Shown one piece after another: positions 22,359 through 29,959 of a stretch of DNA of 31,215 bases. The position numbers and the translations under genes are program-made. The first letter of the stretch is position 1. Each line of letters starts with the position of its first letter. The notes under the pieces were generated by a model. The model did no database searches, was not told where the DNA came from, and saw only the letters and a program-made list of their open reading frames with translations. The stretch is from JAVBLF01 sp031553675 (lineage in GTDB: Bacteria > Bacillota > Clostridia > Christensenellales > CALWSW01): contig JAVBLF010000130.1 in the NCBI GenBank assembly GCA_031553675.1, positions 1 through 31,215 of the forward strand, read 5' to 3'.

Positions 22359-24203
22359 CTACTGGACGGCCATCGCGGCGTTTTTGCGTTCTTCTTCGCG
22401 TTCGAGCAGCGCTTGAAAGTGTTCCGAAAATTCAGCGATCGAAGTGAGAAGCTCTTCGCGCGTGACATCGTCGAAGTCGCCGCTGGCGTCGATCTGGCCG
22501 AGCAGATCGGATTTTCGCGTGTGGATCGAGGCGAGCAAACCGTCAGCATAGCGCGTGACTTGCCGGATGGGGATCGCCTTGAGTGCCTGGCTCTCAAAGG
22601 CCAGCAGCAACGCCACTTGTTCTGAGAGTTTCAGGGGATGCTGTTTGTCCTGTTTCAGCAGCTGGGTCAAGCGTTCGCCGCGGTCGAGCATGGCGCGGGT
22701 CGAGGGGTCGATGTCCGAGCTGAACTGGGCAAAGACGGCGAGCTCGCGGTATTGGGCGAGGTCGATGCGCAGGGTTCCCGAGACTTTGCGCATGGCCTTT
22801 TTTTGGGCGCTCCGGCCGACGCGTGACACCGACAGCCCAACGTTGACGGCGGGGCGGATGCCTGCATTGAAGAGTTCCGACTCCAGAAAGATCTGGCCAT
22901 CCGTAATCGAAATGATGTTCGTCGGGATGTAGGCCGAAATGTCGCCGGCCAGGGTCTCGACGATCGGGAGGGCCGTCATCGAGCCGCCGCCCTTCTCGGC
23001 GTTAAGGTGGGCTGAGCGTTCGAGCAAGCGGCTGTGGAGGTAGAAGACGTCGCCCGGGTAAGCTTCGCGGCCGGGTGGGCGGTGCAGAAGGAGGGAGATC
23101 GTGCGGTAGGCGACGGCGTGTTTGCTGAGATCGTCGTAGACGATCAGCACATCGCGGCCCCTTTGCATGAAGTCTTCCGCGATCGCGCAGGCGGCATAGG
23201 GCGCGATGTATTGCAAGGCGGCGCTGTCGGAGGCTGTCGCGGCGACGATGACGCTGTAACGCATGGCGTCGGCTTCGGAGAGCGAGCCGATCAGCTGGGC
23301 GACGGTCGAGGCTTTTTGGCCAATCGCGCAGTAGACGCAGATCACGCCGCTGTCTCGTTGGTTGAGGATCGCGTCGATCGCGATCTGGGTTTTTCCGGTT
23401 TGGCGGTCGCCGATGATCAGTTCGCGCTGACCGCGTCCGATCGGGATCATGCTGTCGATCGCGATCAAGCCGGTCGCGAGCGCCTCATTGACGGGCTGGC
23501 GATCGATGATGCGCGGCGCAGGCGTTTCGACCGGTCGGTTTTCGTCGAGATGGAGGAAACTGCCGTCGAGCGGGCGCCCGATCGGGTCGATCACGCGTCC
23601 CAAAAGGCCGTCGCCCACCGGGATCTCGACGACACGGCCGCTGCCGCTCACATGGGAACCGGCTTTGATCGTCTCGCCGTCGGCAAAGAGCACAGCGCCG
23701 ACGCGTTCGCCGGCCAGTTCCATGGCCATGCCATAGACTTCGTTTTCAAATTCGAGCAATTCGCCGTAGTGTCGGCCCTTCAGGTCGTCGATGAAGACGA
23801 CGCCGTCGCTCGAGGACTTGACGGTGCCGCTCTCGTACACGCGGCCATGGGGGATAAAGAGCTCGACCTGGCGCTGGAGTTCTTCCATCGCGATCGACTT
23901 GTCGGGCGCGGCTTCTTCAAACGCGCCGTCTTCGAGCACGACGGTTTCGAGCTTGTCGTCACCCGCCTCGATGGCGGAGGAAATCGCTTGGAGGCGAATG
24001 CGGGAGAGCTTGCCGCGCAGGGACGCGTCGTAGATTTTGCCGTCGACGCGCGCGACGAAGCCGCCCAAAAGCGCGGTATCGACCTGCACGTCGAATGTGA
24101 CGGGCTTTTTGAGCAATTTGGTAAAGCGCTCGACGATCCGATCGATTTGCGCGTCGTCGAACGCCTCGCTGGTCCAAAGTACGCCGCGGAGTTCGTTGTC
24201 CAT
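22359..24203 (-). CDS. atpA: F1 ATP synthase alpha subunit with an N-terminal delta C-terminal-domain fusion
   Basis: 614 residues, about 100 more than a usual alpha subunit. From about residue 103 onward it is normal alpha: Gly-Asp-Arg-Gln-Thr-Gly-Lys-Thr (265-272), Tyr-Asp-Asp-Leu-Ser-Lys, and the arginine-finger segment Ser-Val-Ser-Arg-Val-Gly. Residues 7-72 are not alpha. They match the C-terminal domain of the delta subunit (AtpH/OSCP): a helix Asp-Asp-Ala-Gln-Ile-Asp-Arg-Ile-Val-Glu-Arg-Phe, then Val-Asp-Thr-Ala-Leu-Leu-Gly-Gly-Phe-Val-Ala-Arg-Val (41-53) and Tyr-Asp-Ala-Ser-Leu-Arg-Gly-Lys-Leu-Ser-Arg (58-68), which line up with E. coli AtpH Gly-Val-Ile-Ile-Arg ... Asp-Gly-Ser-Val-Arg-Gly-Arg-Leu-Glu-Arg. 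An acidic linker (79-102) joins the two. No separate atpH exists: atpF ends 3 bp before this ATG. The reading frame is continuous and the ATG 24203 has AAAGGTGG upstream. Confidence 0.96.
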   Translation of the reverse strand: MDNELRGVLWTSEAFDDAQIDRIVERFTKLLKKPVTFDVQVDTALLGGFVARVDGKIYDASLRGKLSRIRLQAISSAIEAGDDKLETVVLEDGAFEEAAPDKSIAMEELQRQVELFIPHGRVYESGTVKSSSDGVVFIDDLKGRHYGELLEFENEVYGMAMELAGERVGAVLFADGETIKAGSHVSGSGRVVEIPVGDGLLGRVIDPIGRPLDGSFLHLDENRPVETPAPRIIDRQPVNEALATGLIAIDSMIPIGRGQRELIIGDRQTGKTQIAIDAILNQRDSGVICVYCAIGQKASTVAQLIGSLSEADAMRYSVIVAATASDSAALQYIAPYAACAIAEDFMQRGRDVLIVYDDLSKHAVAYRTISLLLHRPPGREAYPGDVFYLHSRLLERSAHLNAEKGGGSMTALPIVETLAGDISAYIPTNIISITDGQIFLESELFNAGIRPAVNVGLSVSRVGRSAQKKAMRKVSGTLRIDLAQYRELAVFAQFSSDIDPSTRAMLDRGERLTQLLKQDKQHPLKLSEQVALLLAFESQALKAIPIRQVTRYADGLLASIHTRKSDLLGQIDASGDFDDVTREELLTSIAEFSEHFQALLEREEERKNAAMAVQ

Positions 24204-24206
24204 CGT

Positions 24207-24683
24207 TTAGCCCACCTTTTCGAAAAACTCGTCGATCACGGCGGCATTGTCCTGGACGGACACCTCGCGCTCGAGTACTTTGGAAGCGATCTGTACCGCC
24301 AAAGACGCGAAATCGTCGCGCATCTGTTCGAGGGCATTGGCGCGCTCGGCGTCGATCTGGGCGCGCGCGGCCAGCACGATCTGTTCGGACCGTTGCCTGC
24401 CCTCGGCAATCAGCTTGTCGCGTTCGGATTTGGCGTGATCTTCGCTTTGCGCGAAGATGAGGGCAGCCTCTTTGTGGCTGTTTTCGAGCTTTTCCTCATA
24501 CTGCGTGCGCAGCGCCTGCGCGTCTTCGAGGGCGTGCTGCGCTTCGTCCTGCTCGGCGGCGACGCGCGCCGCGCGGTCCGACATAAATTTGACGACCGGC
24601 TTGTAGAGCAGGATGTAGACGATGATGAACAGGATGAGGAAGTTCAATAAGTGCTCAATCAAATTCGGCAGAAATGTTTCCAT
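24207..24683 (-). CDS. atpF: Fo ATP synthase b subunit
   Basis: 158-residue peripheral-stalk subunit: a single N-terminal membrane helix (residues 10-27) and a long charged coiled coil to about 140, normal in length. ATG 24683 has AAAAGGAG upstream and yields the usual short N-terminus; longer in-frame readings to 24740 are not supported. Its C-terminal end, which in other bacteria binds the delta subunit, is ordinary and carries no delta domain, so the missing delta N-terminal domain is not hidden here. TAA is 3 bp from the atpA ATG. Confidence 0.96.
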   Translation of the reverse strand: METFLPNLIEHLLNFLILFIIVYILLYKPVVKFMSDRAARVAAEQDEAQHALEDAQALRTQYEEKLENSHKEAALIFAQSEDHAKSERDKLIAEGRQRSEQIVLAARAQIDAERANALEQMRDDFASLAVQIASKVLEREVSVQDNAAVIDEFFEKVG

Positions 24684-24705
24684 ATCGGCTCCTTTTGAGG
24701 GAACG

Positions 24706-24755
24706 CGCTTGTAACAAGCGGCGCATGACACCCCAACCAAACGGATTGGTCGGGG
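24706..24755 (-). other. Hairpins between atpE and atpF
   Basis: The 137-bp atpE-atpF gap is long for this operon and folds strongly on the minus strand: CCCC, ACCAA paired with TTGGT and GGGG (24755-24731) and CGCTTG/CAAGCG with a 3-nt loop (24720-24706), the latter ending about ten bases before the atpF ribosome site. Neither has a U-run. A stabilising 3' structure for atpE mRNA would suit the high copy number of subunit c; this is inference. Confidence 0.5.
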
Positions 24756-24820
24756 GCCCGAGAATTTTCATGCATGCGGGATCCTGCGCGCCGAGGATTG
24801 ATTGGCGCGCCGTCCGGCCA

Positions 24821-25042
24821 TCATTTGACGAAAATGAGTATCAGCGCCGTAACGAGACCGTAAATGGCCGTCGATTCGGTCAGCGCGACGCCGAGCAGCA
24901 GCATGGCGTTGATCTTGCCGGACGCCTCGGGTTGGCGCGCGACGGCCTCGACGGCCTTGCCGGTTGCGTAGCCCATGCCGATGCCGGCGCCCATCGATGC
25001 CACCATCGCAAGACCTGCGCCAATTGCTGTAAAATCAACCAT
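24821..25042 (-). CDS. atpE: Fo ATP synthase c subunit
   Basis: 73-residue hairpin of two membrane helices forming the ion-carrying ring. Helix 1 has the glycine repeat Gly-Ala-Gly-Ile-Gly-Met-Gly (18-24); the loop Ala-Arg-Gln-Pro-Glu (35-39) is standard; helix 2 carries the essential Glu56 in Leu-Thr-Glu-Ser-Thr-Ala-Ile-Tyr. Glu-Ser-Thr...Tyr is shared with Na+-binding rings such as that of Ilyobacter, but the Gln of helix 1 that completes the Na+ site is Met23 here. H+ coupling therefore seems more likely, not certain. ATG 25042 follows GAGGAGG. Confidence 0.96.
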   Translation of the reverse strand: MVDFTAIGAGLAMVASMGAGIGMGYATGKAVEAVARQPEASGKINAMLLLGVALTESTAIYGLVTALILIFVK

Positions 25043-25078
25043 GATCGTGTCCTCCTCGTGAATGAATCGAATTGAGAG

Positions 25079-26005
25079 TTACCTGCTTTCCACGGCTTCG
25101 CGGATGAAGGTGAGTGTCAGTGTGATGAAAATATAGGCCTGGATCAGCGGGTGAAATACGTTGAAGTACAGGCCGAACACGGCAGGCAGGCCGACCGAGT
25201 AGGTGCCGAGCGCATAATAGAGCAGGTCGATGACGATCATGCCGCCCAGCATGTTGCCGAAGAGTCGGCAGGCCATCGAGATGGGCGTCGCGATCATGCT
25301 GATCAACTCGAAGGGAAAGATGATCGGCGTCGGCTCGGCGAGGCTCTTGACGCGCCCCATGAGTCCCTTTTTCTTGATGCCGTAGTAGTTGATGAAGACC
25401 AGTGTCACGAGCGCCATCGAGCCGGTCATGAACAGGTCGGAGGTCGGCGCGCGAAAGCCGAACAGTTCGAGCACGGCCGCACCCACCATCAGAAGCCCGA
25501 TCGCCATGATGTAGCTGACGAGGGCGCTCGAGAGCACGTCGCTCGTCGTGCCGGTGTAGTTCTTGACGGTATCGACGATCAGCTCCATCACATTTTGGAG
25601 GCCAGTGGGTTTGTCCTGGAAGCGCGGTACGAAGTAAAAGCGAAAAAAAAGGCCGAATACCAGTACGATCGCGATCACAATCCAGGAGCCGAGTACCGAT
25701 TCGCTGACCGGAATGCCGTGCAGGCTGAAGACCGTGTTCGAGAAAAGCGAAACGTCGAGCGTTTCTCTCTCATTGCCAAAGGCCGCCGTCAGCAGGAGGG
25801 ACAAAAAAAGCCACCCGCCCACGATCGCCAAGATGAAGCCCCATTTTCGTCCGGAAGCCAACTTGGCTCTGGTTTTGTCGTCCGTGTCGGCGTCGCTCAT
25901 GACGTCGAGTCTGGTCAGTGCGCGTTTGGCGGCCTGGGCGCGCCATAGGCCGTATGCGGCCAAAGCGATGCTTGCGATGGCGAGGATCCAATCAATCGCC
26001 TTCAA
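25079..26005 (-). CDS. atpB: Fo ATP synthase a subunit with extended N-terminus
   Basis: Stator channel subunit, 308 residues. The essential Arg lies at about 247 in Cys-Arg-Leu-Phe-Gly-Asn-Met, and Gln289 in His-Pro-Leu-Ile-Gln-Ala-Tyr-Ile-Phe. The start is TTG at 26005, six bases behind GGGGAGG, overlapping the previous gene by 14 bp; no ATG fits. Residues 1-80 are additional to the usual clostridial a subunit: a hydrophobic helix (5-20), a charged stretch rich in Asp, Lys and Arg (28-54), and a second helix (55-76). The family core starts near Thr-Val-Phe-Ser-Leu-His-Gly-Ile-Pro-Val (91-100). Confidence 0.94.
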   Translation of the reverse strand: MKAIDWILAIASIALAAYGLWRAQAAKRALTRLDVMSDADTDDKTRAKLASGRKWGFILAIVGGWLFLSLLLTAAFGNERETLDVSLFSNTVFSLHGIPVSESVLGSWIVIAIVLVFGLFFRFYFVPRFQDKPTGLQNVMELIVDTVKNYTGTTSDVLSSALVSYIMAIGLLMVGAAVLELFGFRAPTSDLFMTGSMALVTLVFINYYGIKKKGLMGRVKSLAEPTPIIFPFELISMIATPISMACRLFGNMLGGMIVIDLLYYALGTYSVGLPAVFGLYFNVFHPLIQAYIFITLTLTFIREAVESR

Positions 26006-26303
26006 TGTCACCCTCCCCTTTTGCCTGTGTTTTTTTGTGGGCGCTCGATCGGGAGCGAAGGTGCATCCATGTGAACTGAATGAGCGCGCCGCCCACCAGG
26101 GCAGCTGCCAGCGCGATGCCCGCGTGGGCGATTTGGCCGGGTCGGAGCCAGGCGCATGCGAAAAGCGGCAGGGCGATCGCGGCGGCGTTGAGCGCAAAGG
26201 CAATGGCGGCGCGCGTGAAATCGCCCGCCAAAAGCGCCCGCGTCGAGCGGCCCAGGCAGAAGTATGCGAGCGTACCCGCGATGAGTCCGAATGCGATTCC
26301 CAT
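25992..26303 (-). CDS. Small membrane protein in the atpI position
   Basis: 103 residues, three or four predicted helices (about 2-18, 30-47, 55-80), with a charged tail Arg-Ser-Arg-Ser-Ser-Ala-His-Lys-Lys. The sequence is not clearly AtpI, but it is the first gene of the ATP synthase operon, overlaps atpB by 14 bp, and has the size and topology of AtpI, an assembly factor for the c ring. ATG 26303 has a modest AGGGA site upstream. Called by place and topology only. Confidence 0.7.
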   Translation of the reverse strand: MGIAFGLIAGTLAYFCLGRSTRALLAGDFTRAAIAFALNAAAIALPLFACAWLRPGQIAHAGIALAAALVGGALIQFTWMHLRSRSSAHKKTQAKGEGDIEGD

Positions 26304-26376
26304 GTCAATTCCCTGTTTCTGACCCTTTTGGTCTGCCCTTATTCTGGCGTGGTGGCACACAATTGATGCGCCCTCT

Positions 26377-26405
26377 ATCTTACGCTCGCGCGGAAAAGAA
26401 TGCAA
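26377..26405 (-). promoter_or_regulatory. Candidate promoter of the ATP synthase operon
   Basis: Minus strand: TTGCAT (26405-26400), 17-bp spacer, TAAGAT (26382-26377), about 70 bp before the first gene. Only half of the -35 bases match, but it is the best candidate in the gap. Confidence 0.4.
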
Positions 26406-26421
26406 AACGAAAAAGTCTGCC

Positions 26422-26475
26422 AAAAACGAAAAGGCGCCGTTTCGGTGTCGCGGCGAGGCAACATCTCATCGGCGC
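26422..26475 (-). terminator. Probable terminator of the FNT transporter gene
   Basis: Minus strand: GCGCCG (26475-26470) pairs with CGGCGC (26439-26434), enclosing a second stem GTTGC/GCGAC, followed by CTTTTCGTTTTT. It lies about 80 bp behind the FNT stop and just upstream of the ATP synthase promoter candidate. The long loop lowers confidence. Confidence 0.45.
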
Positions 26476-26555
26476 TTTGATTATCTTGCAATTGCTCGAA
26501 ATTGCTCGTGTTTGGCGTATGTATACAAAAAGATACGATAACGTGAAGACAAAGC

Positions 26556-27422
26556 TCAAGTTTGCGATGCGTTAACCGACGCGCCTTTTGCCGCCGCTGG
26601 AACGGATTTTGCGGCCGAAGAGCGCACATTGATGAACCACAGCAGCGCCGCGATCGAGAAGCCACCAATGATGTTCCCTATCGTGACAGGCAGGAAGTTA
26701 TGGAGAATGGCGTTGCCAAGCGTGAGCTGTGTGGCGTCATAGCCGGCGTCGATCGCGGCCTGGGCATAGGCGGGGATGGAATTGGCGACGAGTCCGGCAA
26801 AGAGGTAGTACATGTTGGCGACGACGTGCTCAAACGCGCCCAGCACGAAGATCGAAACCGGCAGGTAAGCGCCGAGGATCTTGCCGACGGGGCCTTTGGA
26901 TTGCGAGCCCATGAAAACGCCGACGCAGACGAGGATGTTGCAGAGGATGCCGCTGAGCACTGCCGCATGGAAGGGCAGCGAGGATTTGGCCGTCGCGACT
27001 TTGATCGTGTAGGCGGCAAGATGATTGCTGTTGAAGTTCAGCTGGTTGCTGTAGACGATCAAAAACACGATCAGGAGCGAGCCGAGCAGGTTGCCCAGAT
27101 AGACCAGGCACCAGTTGCGGAGCATGGCACCGAAGCGGATGCGTTTATCGAGCAGTGCGATGCCCATGAGTGCGTTGCCGGTGAAAAGTTCGGCGCCGGT
27201 AAAGAGCACCATGCAGAGGCCCACCGGGAAGAAGGCGGCGCTCAGTGCGCGGGCGACGCCCGGGTTTTCGACGGCATGGCTTCCGAGGCTTGTGATCGCA
27301 CTGCCGAGCGCGATGTAAGCGCCGGCGAGCATGCCGAGCAAAAGCAGGGTGAGTGCCGACTTTTGGGCTTTGGCCGTGCCGATGTCGAGGTAAGCGATGC
27401 TTGCTTCCTTGGCGTTGAGCAT
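26556..27422 (-). CDS. Formate/nitrite transporter (FNT) family channel
   Basis: 288-residue integral membrane protein of the FocA/NirC family, pentameric channels for formate and related small anions. Six helices are visible; the central conserved His is in Phe-Glu-His-Val-Val-Ala-Asn-Met-Tyr-Tyr near residue 198, and the Leu-Phe-Thr-Gly-Ala-Glu-Leu-Phe-Thr-Gly-Asn segment near 74 is the family omega loop region. The C-terminal tail is rich in Ala, Ser and Lys. ATG 27422 follows AAGGAGG. It has its own promoter, and no pyruvate-formate lyase or nitrite reductase gene adjoins it, so formate is the likely but unproven substrate in a fermenter. Confidence 0.9.
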   Translation of the reverse strand: MLNAKEASIAYLDIGTAKAQKSALTLLLLGMLAGAYIALGSAITSLGSHAVENPGVARALSAAFFPVGLCMVLFTGAELFTGNALMGIALLDKRIRFGAMLRNWCLVYLGNLLGSLLIVFLIVYSNQLNFNSNHLAAYTIKVATAKSSLPFHAAVLSGILCNILVCVGVFMGSQSKGPVGKILGAYLPVSIFVLGAFEHVVANMYYLFAGLVANSIPAYAQAAIDAGYDATQLTLGNAILHNFLPVTIGNIIGGFSIAALLWFINVRSSAAKSVPAAAKGASVNASQT

Positions 27423-27494
27423 GATCTTGTCCTCCTTGGTAGTTGGATGTGGATGTGGATGTCACGAAGGGATGTATGAGATCTGTGCGATTTC

Positions 27495-27523
27495 AGAATA
27501 CCGCACAGTGAATGATCCGTCAA
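27495..27523 (-). promoter_or_regulatory. Sigma-A promoter of the FNT gene
   Basis: Minus strand: TTGACG (27523-27518), 17-bp spacer, TATTCT (27500-27495). The leader of about 65 nt contains three tandem CATCCA hexamers (27444-27461) before the ribosome site. Confidence 0.7.
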
Positions 27524-27538
27524 ATGCCAAACGATTCC

Positions 27539-29095
27539 TCATTTCTCGTTTCGGAACTTGGCGCGAACGGAGGACGTGATCAGGGCGACTTGCCGCACGC
27601 GCAGCACTTCGACGCACACAAAGTATGCGACGAGGCCGGTGCCGCCACTGACAGCGAGGCGAAGCAAACGGTGCGGGAGTGTGGCGTCCTGGAGCGGGAA
27701 GCGATCGCGGCAAAACCAAGCCACGGCGACGCAGACGATCGTCGCGGTCGCGATGCGGACGAGTTGATTGAGCGTCGATTTGATGCGCATCTTGCCGAGA
27801 TAGCGGCGCAGCACGCTGAGCATGAGCAGCGCGCTGACGCTGCCCGAAACGGCTGTGGCGAAGGTCAGGCCGGGAACGCCCCATTTGGGGTAGAGAAACC
27901 AGTCGAGCGCGATGTTGAGCGTCACACAAAACAGACCGATGATCATCGGCGGGCGCGTGCGCTGCATGGCGTAAAAGACGCGCGTCTGAAAGTTGCGCAC
28001 CGAAAAACCGTAGACACCCAAGATGTACGGCACGAGCGCGGCGGCGACGAGAGCGGTGTCCTGGGGGCCGAATTCGCCGCGTTGGTAGAGAATGCCGACG
28101 ACTTCGTTCGAAAACAAGGCGATCAGGGAGGTGATCGGCAGGATGATAATCGCGAGGATCTCGGTACACTGCTTGATCGAATCGATGATGCCCTTCTTGT
28201 CGCCACGCGCGGCGCTTTGGCTCAAGAGCGGGAAGGTGATCGTCGTCAGCGGCACGGCGACAATACCCAGCACGAGCATGACGATCCGGTAGCTGTTGGT
28301 CAAAACGGTGCCCGCCGCGTCGTTGATGGCAGTGGCAAAGAAGGAGTCGGACAGGGAATTGATCTCGTCGAAGCCCATGGAGATCATGGCCGGCAGCGCG
28401 AGGCGGAAGGTGCGGGAGACCTTTTCGTTCCCGATGCCGAGCCGCGGTTGGTAGCGGTAGACCCCCCAGAGGAAAGGGATGAGGATCGCGACTTGCAGCG
28501 CGCCGGTCACGCCCGTCATCAAAGAGAGCTCGCGGACGGAGCCACCCGTGAGGCAAACGCCCATCAAAAGGGCGCTCAACGCAAAGCCCATGAGCTGCTC
28601 CGGCACGAAGCGCTCGTTGGCGTTGAGGATGTTGACGAAGACGCCCGAAACGGCATAGAAGACCGCAAACGGCATCATTAAGCGGGCATAGTCCGCGATC
28701 AGCGGCACGGCGACCGCAGCGGAGTCGGCCCCCCGCCAGATCAAGCGGGCAAAGAAGGGCGCGCATGCGTAGGCGAGCAGGCTGATCGCGAGCCCGACGA
28801 CGATGTACAAATTGACGATGTAGTTGGCGTATGCGTTCGCGTAACGTTCGCCCTGCTTGAGACGGGTTTTGGTGTAGATCGGAATGAAGGTCGATGCGAT
28901 GCCGACACTGAAGAGCAGTGTAAAGTTGGTCAGGTATTTGTTCGCGATCGAATAGACCGAGGTTTCGAGTGACTGTCCAAACGTGTAATTGATGAGCATA
29001 TCCCTGACCATGCCGACCAGCTTGCTAACGGCGATGATCAGCGTGATCAGAAGGGCTGTTTTGGCGCGTTTGCCACTCATGGACTGACTGCTCAT
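27539..29095 (-). CDS. murJ: Lipid II flippase MurJ (MviN family)
   Basis: 518-residue polytopic membrane protein of the MOP superfamily that moves lipid II across the membrane for peptidoglycan synthesis. Seen: about 14 hydrophobic helices; Ser-Lys-Leu-Val-Gly-Met-Val-Arg-Asp near residue 24, Pro-Ile-Tyr near 71, Tyr-Gln-Arg-Gly-Glu-Phe-Gly near 335 and Arg-Val-Phe-Tyr-Ala-Met-Gln near 367, all family hallmarks. The ATG at 29095 follows GAGGGG; a second ATG six codons upstream has no site. The stop lies 15 bp from the FNT promoter. Flippase substrate is inferred from the family. Confidence 0.92.
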   Translation of the reverse strand: MSSQSMSGKRAKTALLITLIIAVSKLVGMVRDMLINYTFGQSLETSVYSIANKYLTNFTLLFSVGIASTFIPIYTKTRLKQGERYANAYANYIVNLYIVVGLAISLLAYACAPFFARLIWRGADSAAVAVPLIADYARLMMPFAVFYAVSGVFVNILNANERFVPEQLMGFALSALLMGVCLTGGSVRELSLMTGVTGALQVAILIPFLWGVYRYQPRLGIGNEKVSRTFRLALPAMISMGFDEINSLSDSFFATAINDAAGTVLTNSYRIVMLVLGIVAVPLTTITFPLLSQSAARGDKKGIIDSIKQCTEILAIIILPITSLIALFSNEVVGILYQRGEFGPQDTALVAAALVPYILGVYGFSVRNFQTRVFYAMQRTRPPMIIGLFCVTLNIALDWFLYPKWGVPGLTFATAVSGSVSALLMLSVLRRYLGKMRIKSTLNQLVRIATATIVCVAVAWFCRDRFPLQDATLPHRLLRLAVSGGTGLVAYFVCVEVLRVRQVALITSSVRAKFRNEK

Positions 29096-29131
29096 GCATT
29101 TGTCCCCTCGCATTGCTTACTTGGAACCATC

Positions 29132-29160
29132 ATTATGCTGCATATTCGCAATTTAGTCAA
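29132..29160 (-). promoter_or_regulatory. Sigma-A promoter of murJ
   Basis: Minus strand: TTGACT (29160-29155), 17-bp spacer, CATAAT (29137-29132), about 30 bp before the murJ start. Five of six at both boxes. Confidence 0.8.
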
Positions 29161-29175
29161 TGCAAGGCATGCACA

Positions 29176-29946
29176 TCACGCTTCTTCGGGGCGCGGGCGA
29201 CCTAGAAAAGCGCGGGTGCGCTCTTCGCGTGGCGCTTCGAAGAGGACATGCGGAGGGCCTTCTTCGACGATCACGCCGTCGTTCATGAAGATGACGTGGT
29301 TGGCGACGTTGCGTGCGAAACCCATCTCGTGCGTGACGACGAGCATGGTCATGCCGCCTTCGGCAAGGTCCCGCATAACTTGCAGCACTTCTCCGGTCAG
29401 CTCGGGGTCGAGGGCGCTCGTCGGCTCGTCGAAGCAGAGGATCTCGGGGTCCATGGCGAGCGCACGGGCGATGGCGACGCGTTGCTGCTGGCCGCCTGAA
29501 AGTTCAAAGGGGTATTGCGGCGCTTTTTCGCGCAGACCGACCCGTTCGAGCAAGGATAGCGCGCGTTCTTCGGCGATTTGGCTTTCTTTTTTCTGCACGA
29601 TCGTGGGCGCGAGCGTCAGGTTTTCGAGCACGCTGAGGTGCGGGAAAAGGTTAAAGGATTGAAACACCATGCCGAGCTTGGCGCGCAGGCGGCGCAGTTC
29701 CTTGTCGTGGGCGTAGGTGACAGCGTCGCCCTGGCTGCTGACCAGGTTTTCGCCGTCGATGGAAATCGTGCCGCCATTGACTTTTTCGAGGCAGTTCAGG
29801 CAACGCAGAAAGGTACTTTTGCCCGAACCAGAGGGGCCGATGATCGCGATGACGTCGCCCGGCTCGACGGCGATCGAGATGCCGTGCAGGACTTCGTGCT
29901 TTCCAAAGCGCTTTTTGACGTTGCGCGCTTCCAAAATGGCTGCCAA
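29176..29946 (-). CDS. Polar amino-acid ABC transporter ATP-binding protein (GlnQ-like)
   Basis: 256-residue ATPase driving uptake through the adjoining permease. Walker A Gly-Pro-Ser-Gly-Ser-Gly-Lys-Ser-Thr at 37-45, Q-loop Met-Val-Phe-Gln-Ser-Phe-Asn-Leu-Phe-Pro-His, signature Leu-Ser-Gly-Gly-Gln-Gln-Gln-Arg, Walker B Ile-Leu-Cys-Phe-Asp-Glu-Pro-Thr-Ser-Ala-Leu-Asp and H-loop Val-Val-Thr-His-Glu-Met-Gly-Phe-Ala are intact. The start is a TTG at 29946: the permease stop TAA is part of TAAAGGAGGG, six bases before it. An ATG at 29976 lies inside the permease gene and has no site. Subfamily is that of glutamine, arginine or histidine importers; the exact substrate is not visible. Confidence 0.92.
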   Translation of the reverse strand: MAAILEARNVKKRFGKHEVLHGISIAVEPGDVIAIIGPSGSGKSTFLRCLNCLEKVNGGTISIDGENLVSSQGDAVTYAHDKELRRLRAKLGMVFQSFNLFPHLSVLENLTLAPTIVQKKESQIAEERALSLLERVGLREKAPQYPFELSGGQQQRVAIARALAMDPEILCFDEPTSALDPELTGEVLQVMRDLAEGGMTMLVVTHEMGFARNVANHVIFMNDGVIVEEGPPHVLFEAPREERTRAFLGRPRPEEA

Positions 29947-29959
29947 ATCGATCCCTCCT

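Noticed and set aside
23034..24650. Long plus-strand ORF (538 codons) opposite atpA and atpF
   Set aside because: Runs antisense across two certain genes and their junction; no recognisable motif.
27444..27461. TGGATG triplicate in the FNT leader as a CRISPR or regulatory array
   Set aside because: Only three 6-bp units without spacers; too short for anything but a simple tandem repeat.
27462..28766. Minus-strand ORF overlapping murJ in another frame
   Set aside because: Arg- and His-rich out-of-frame reading of murJ; the murJ frame has clear family motifs.
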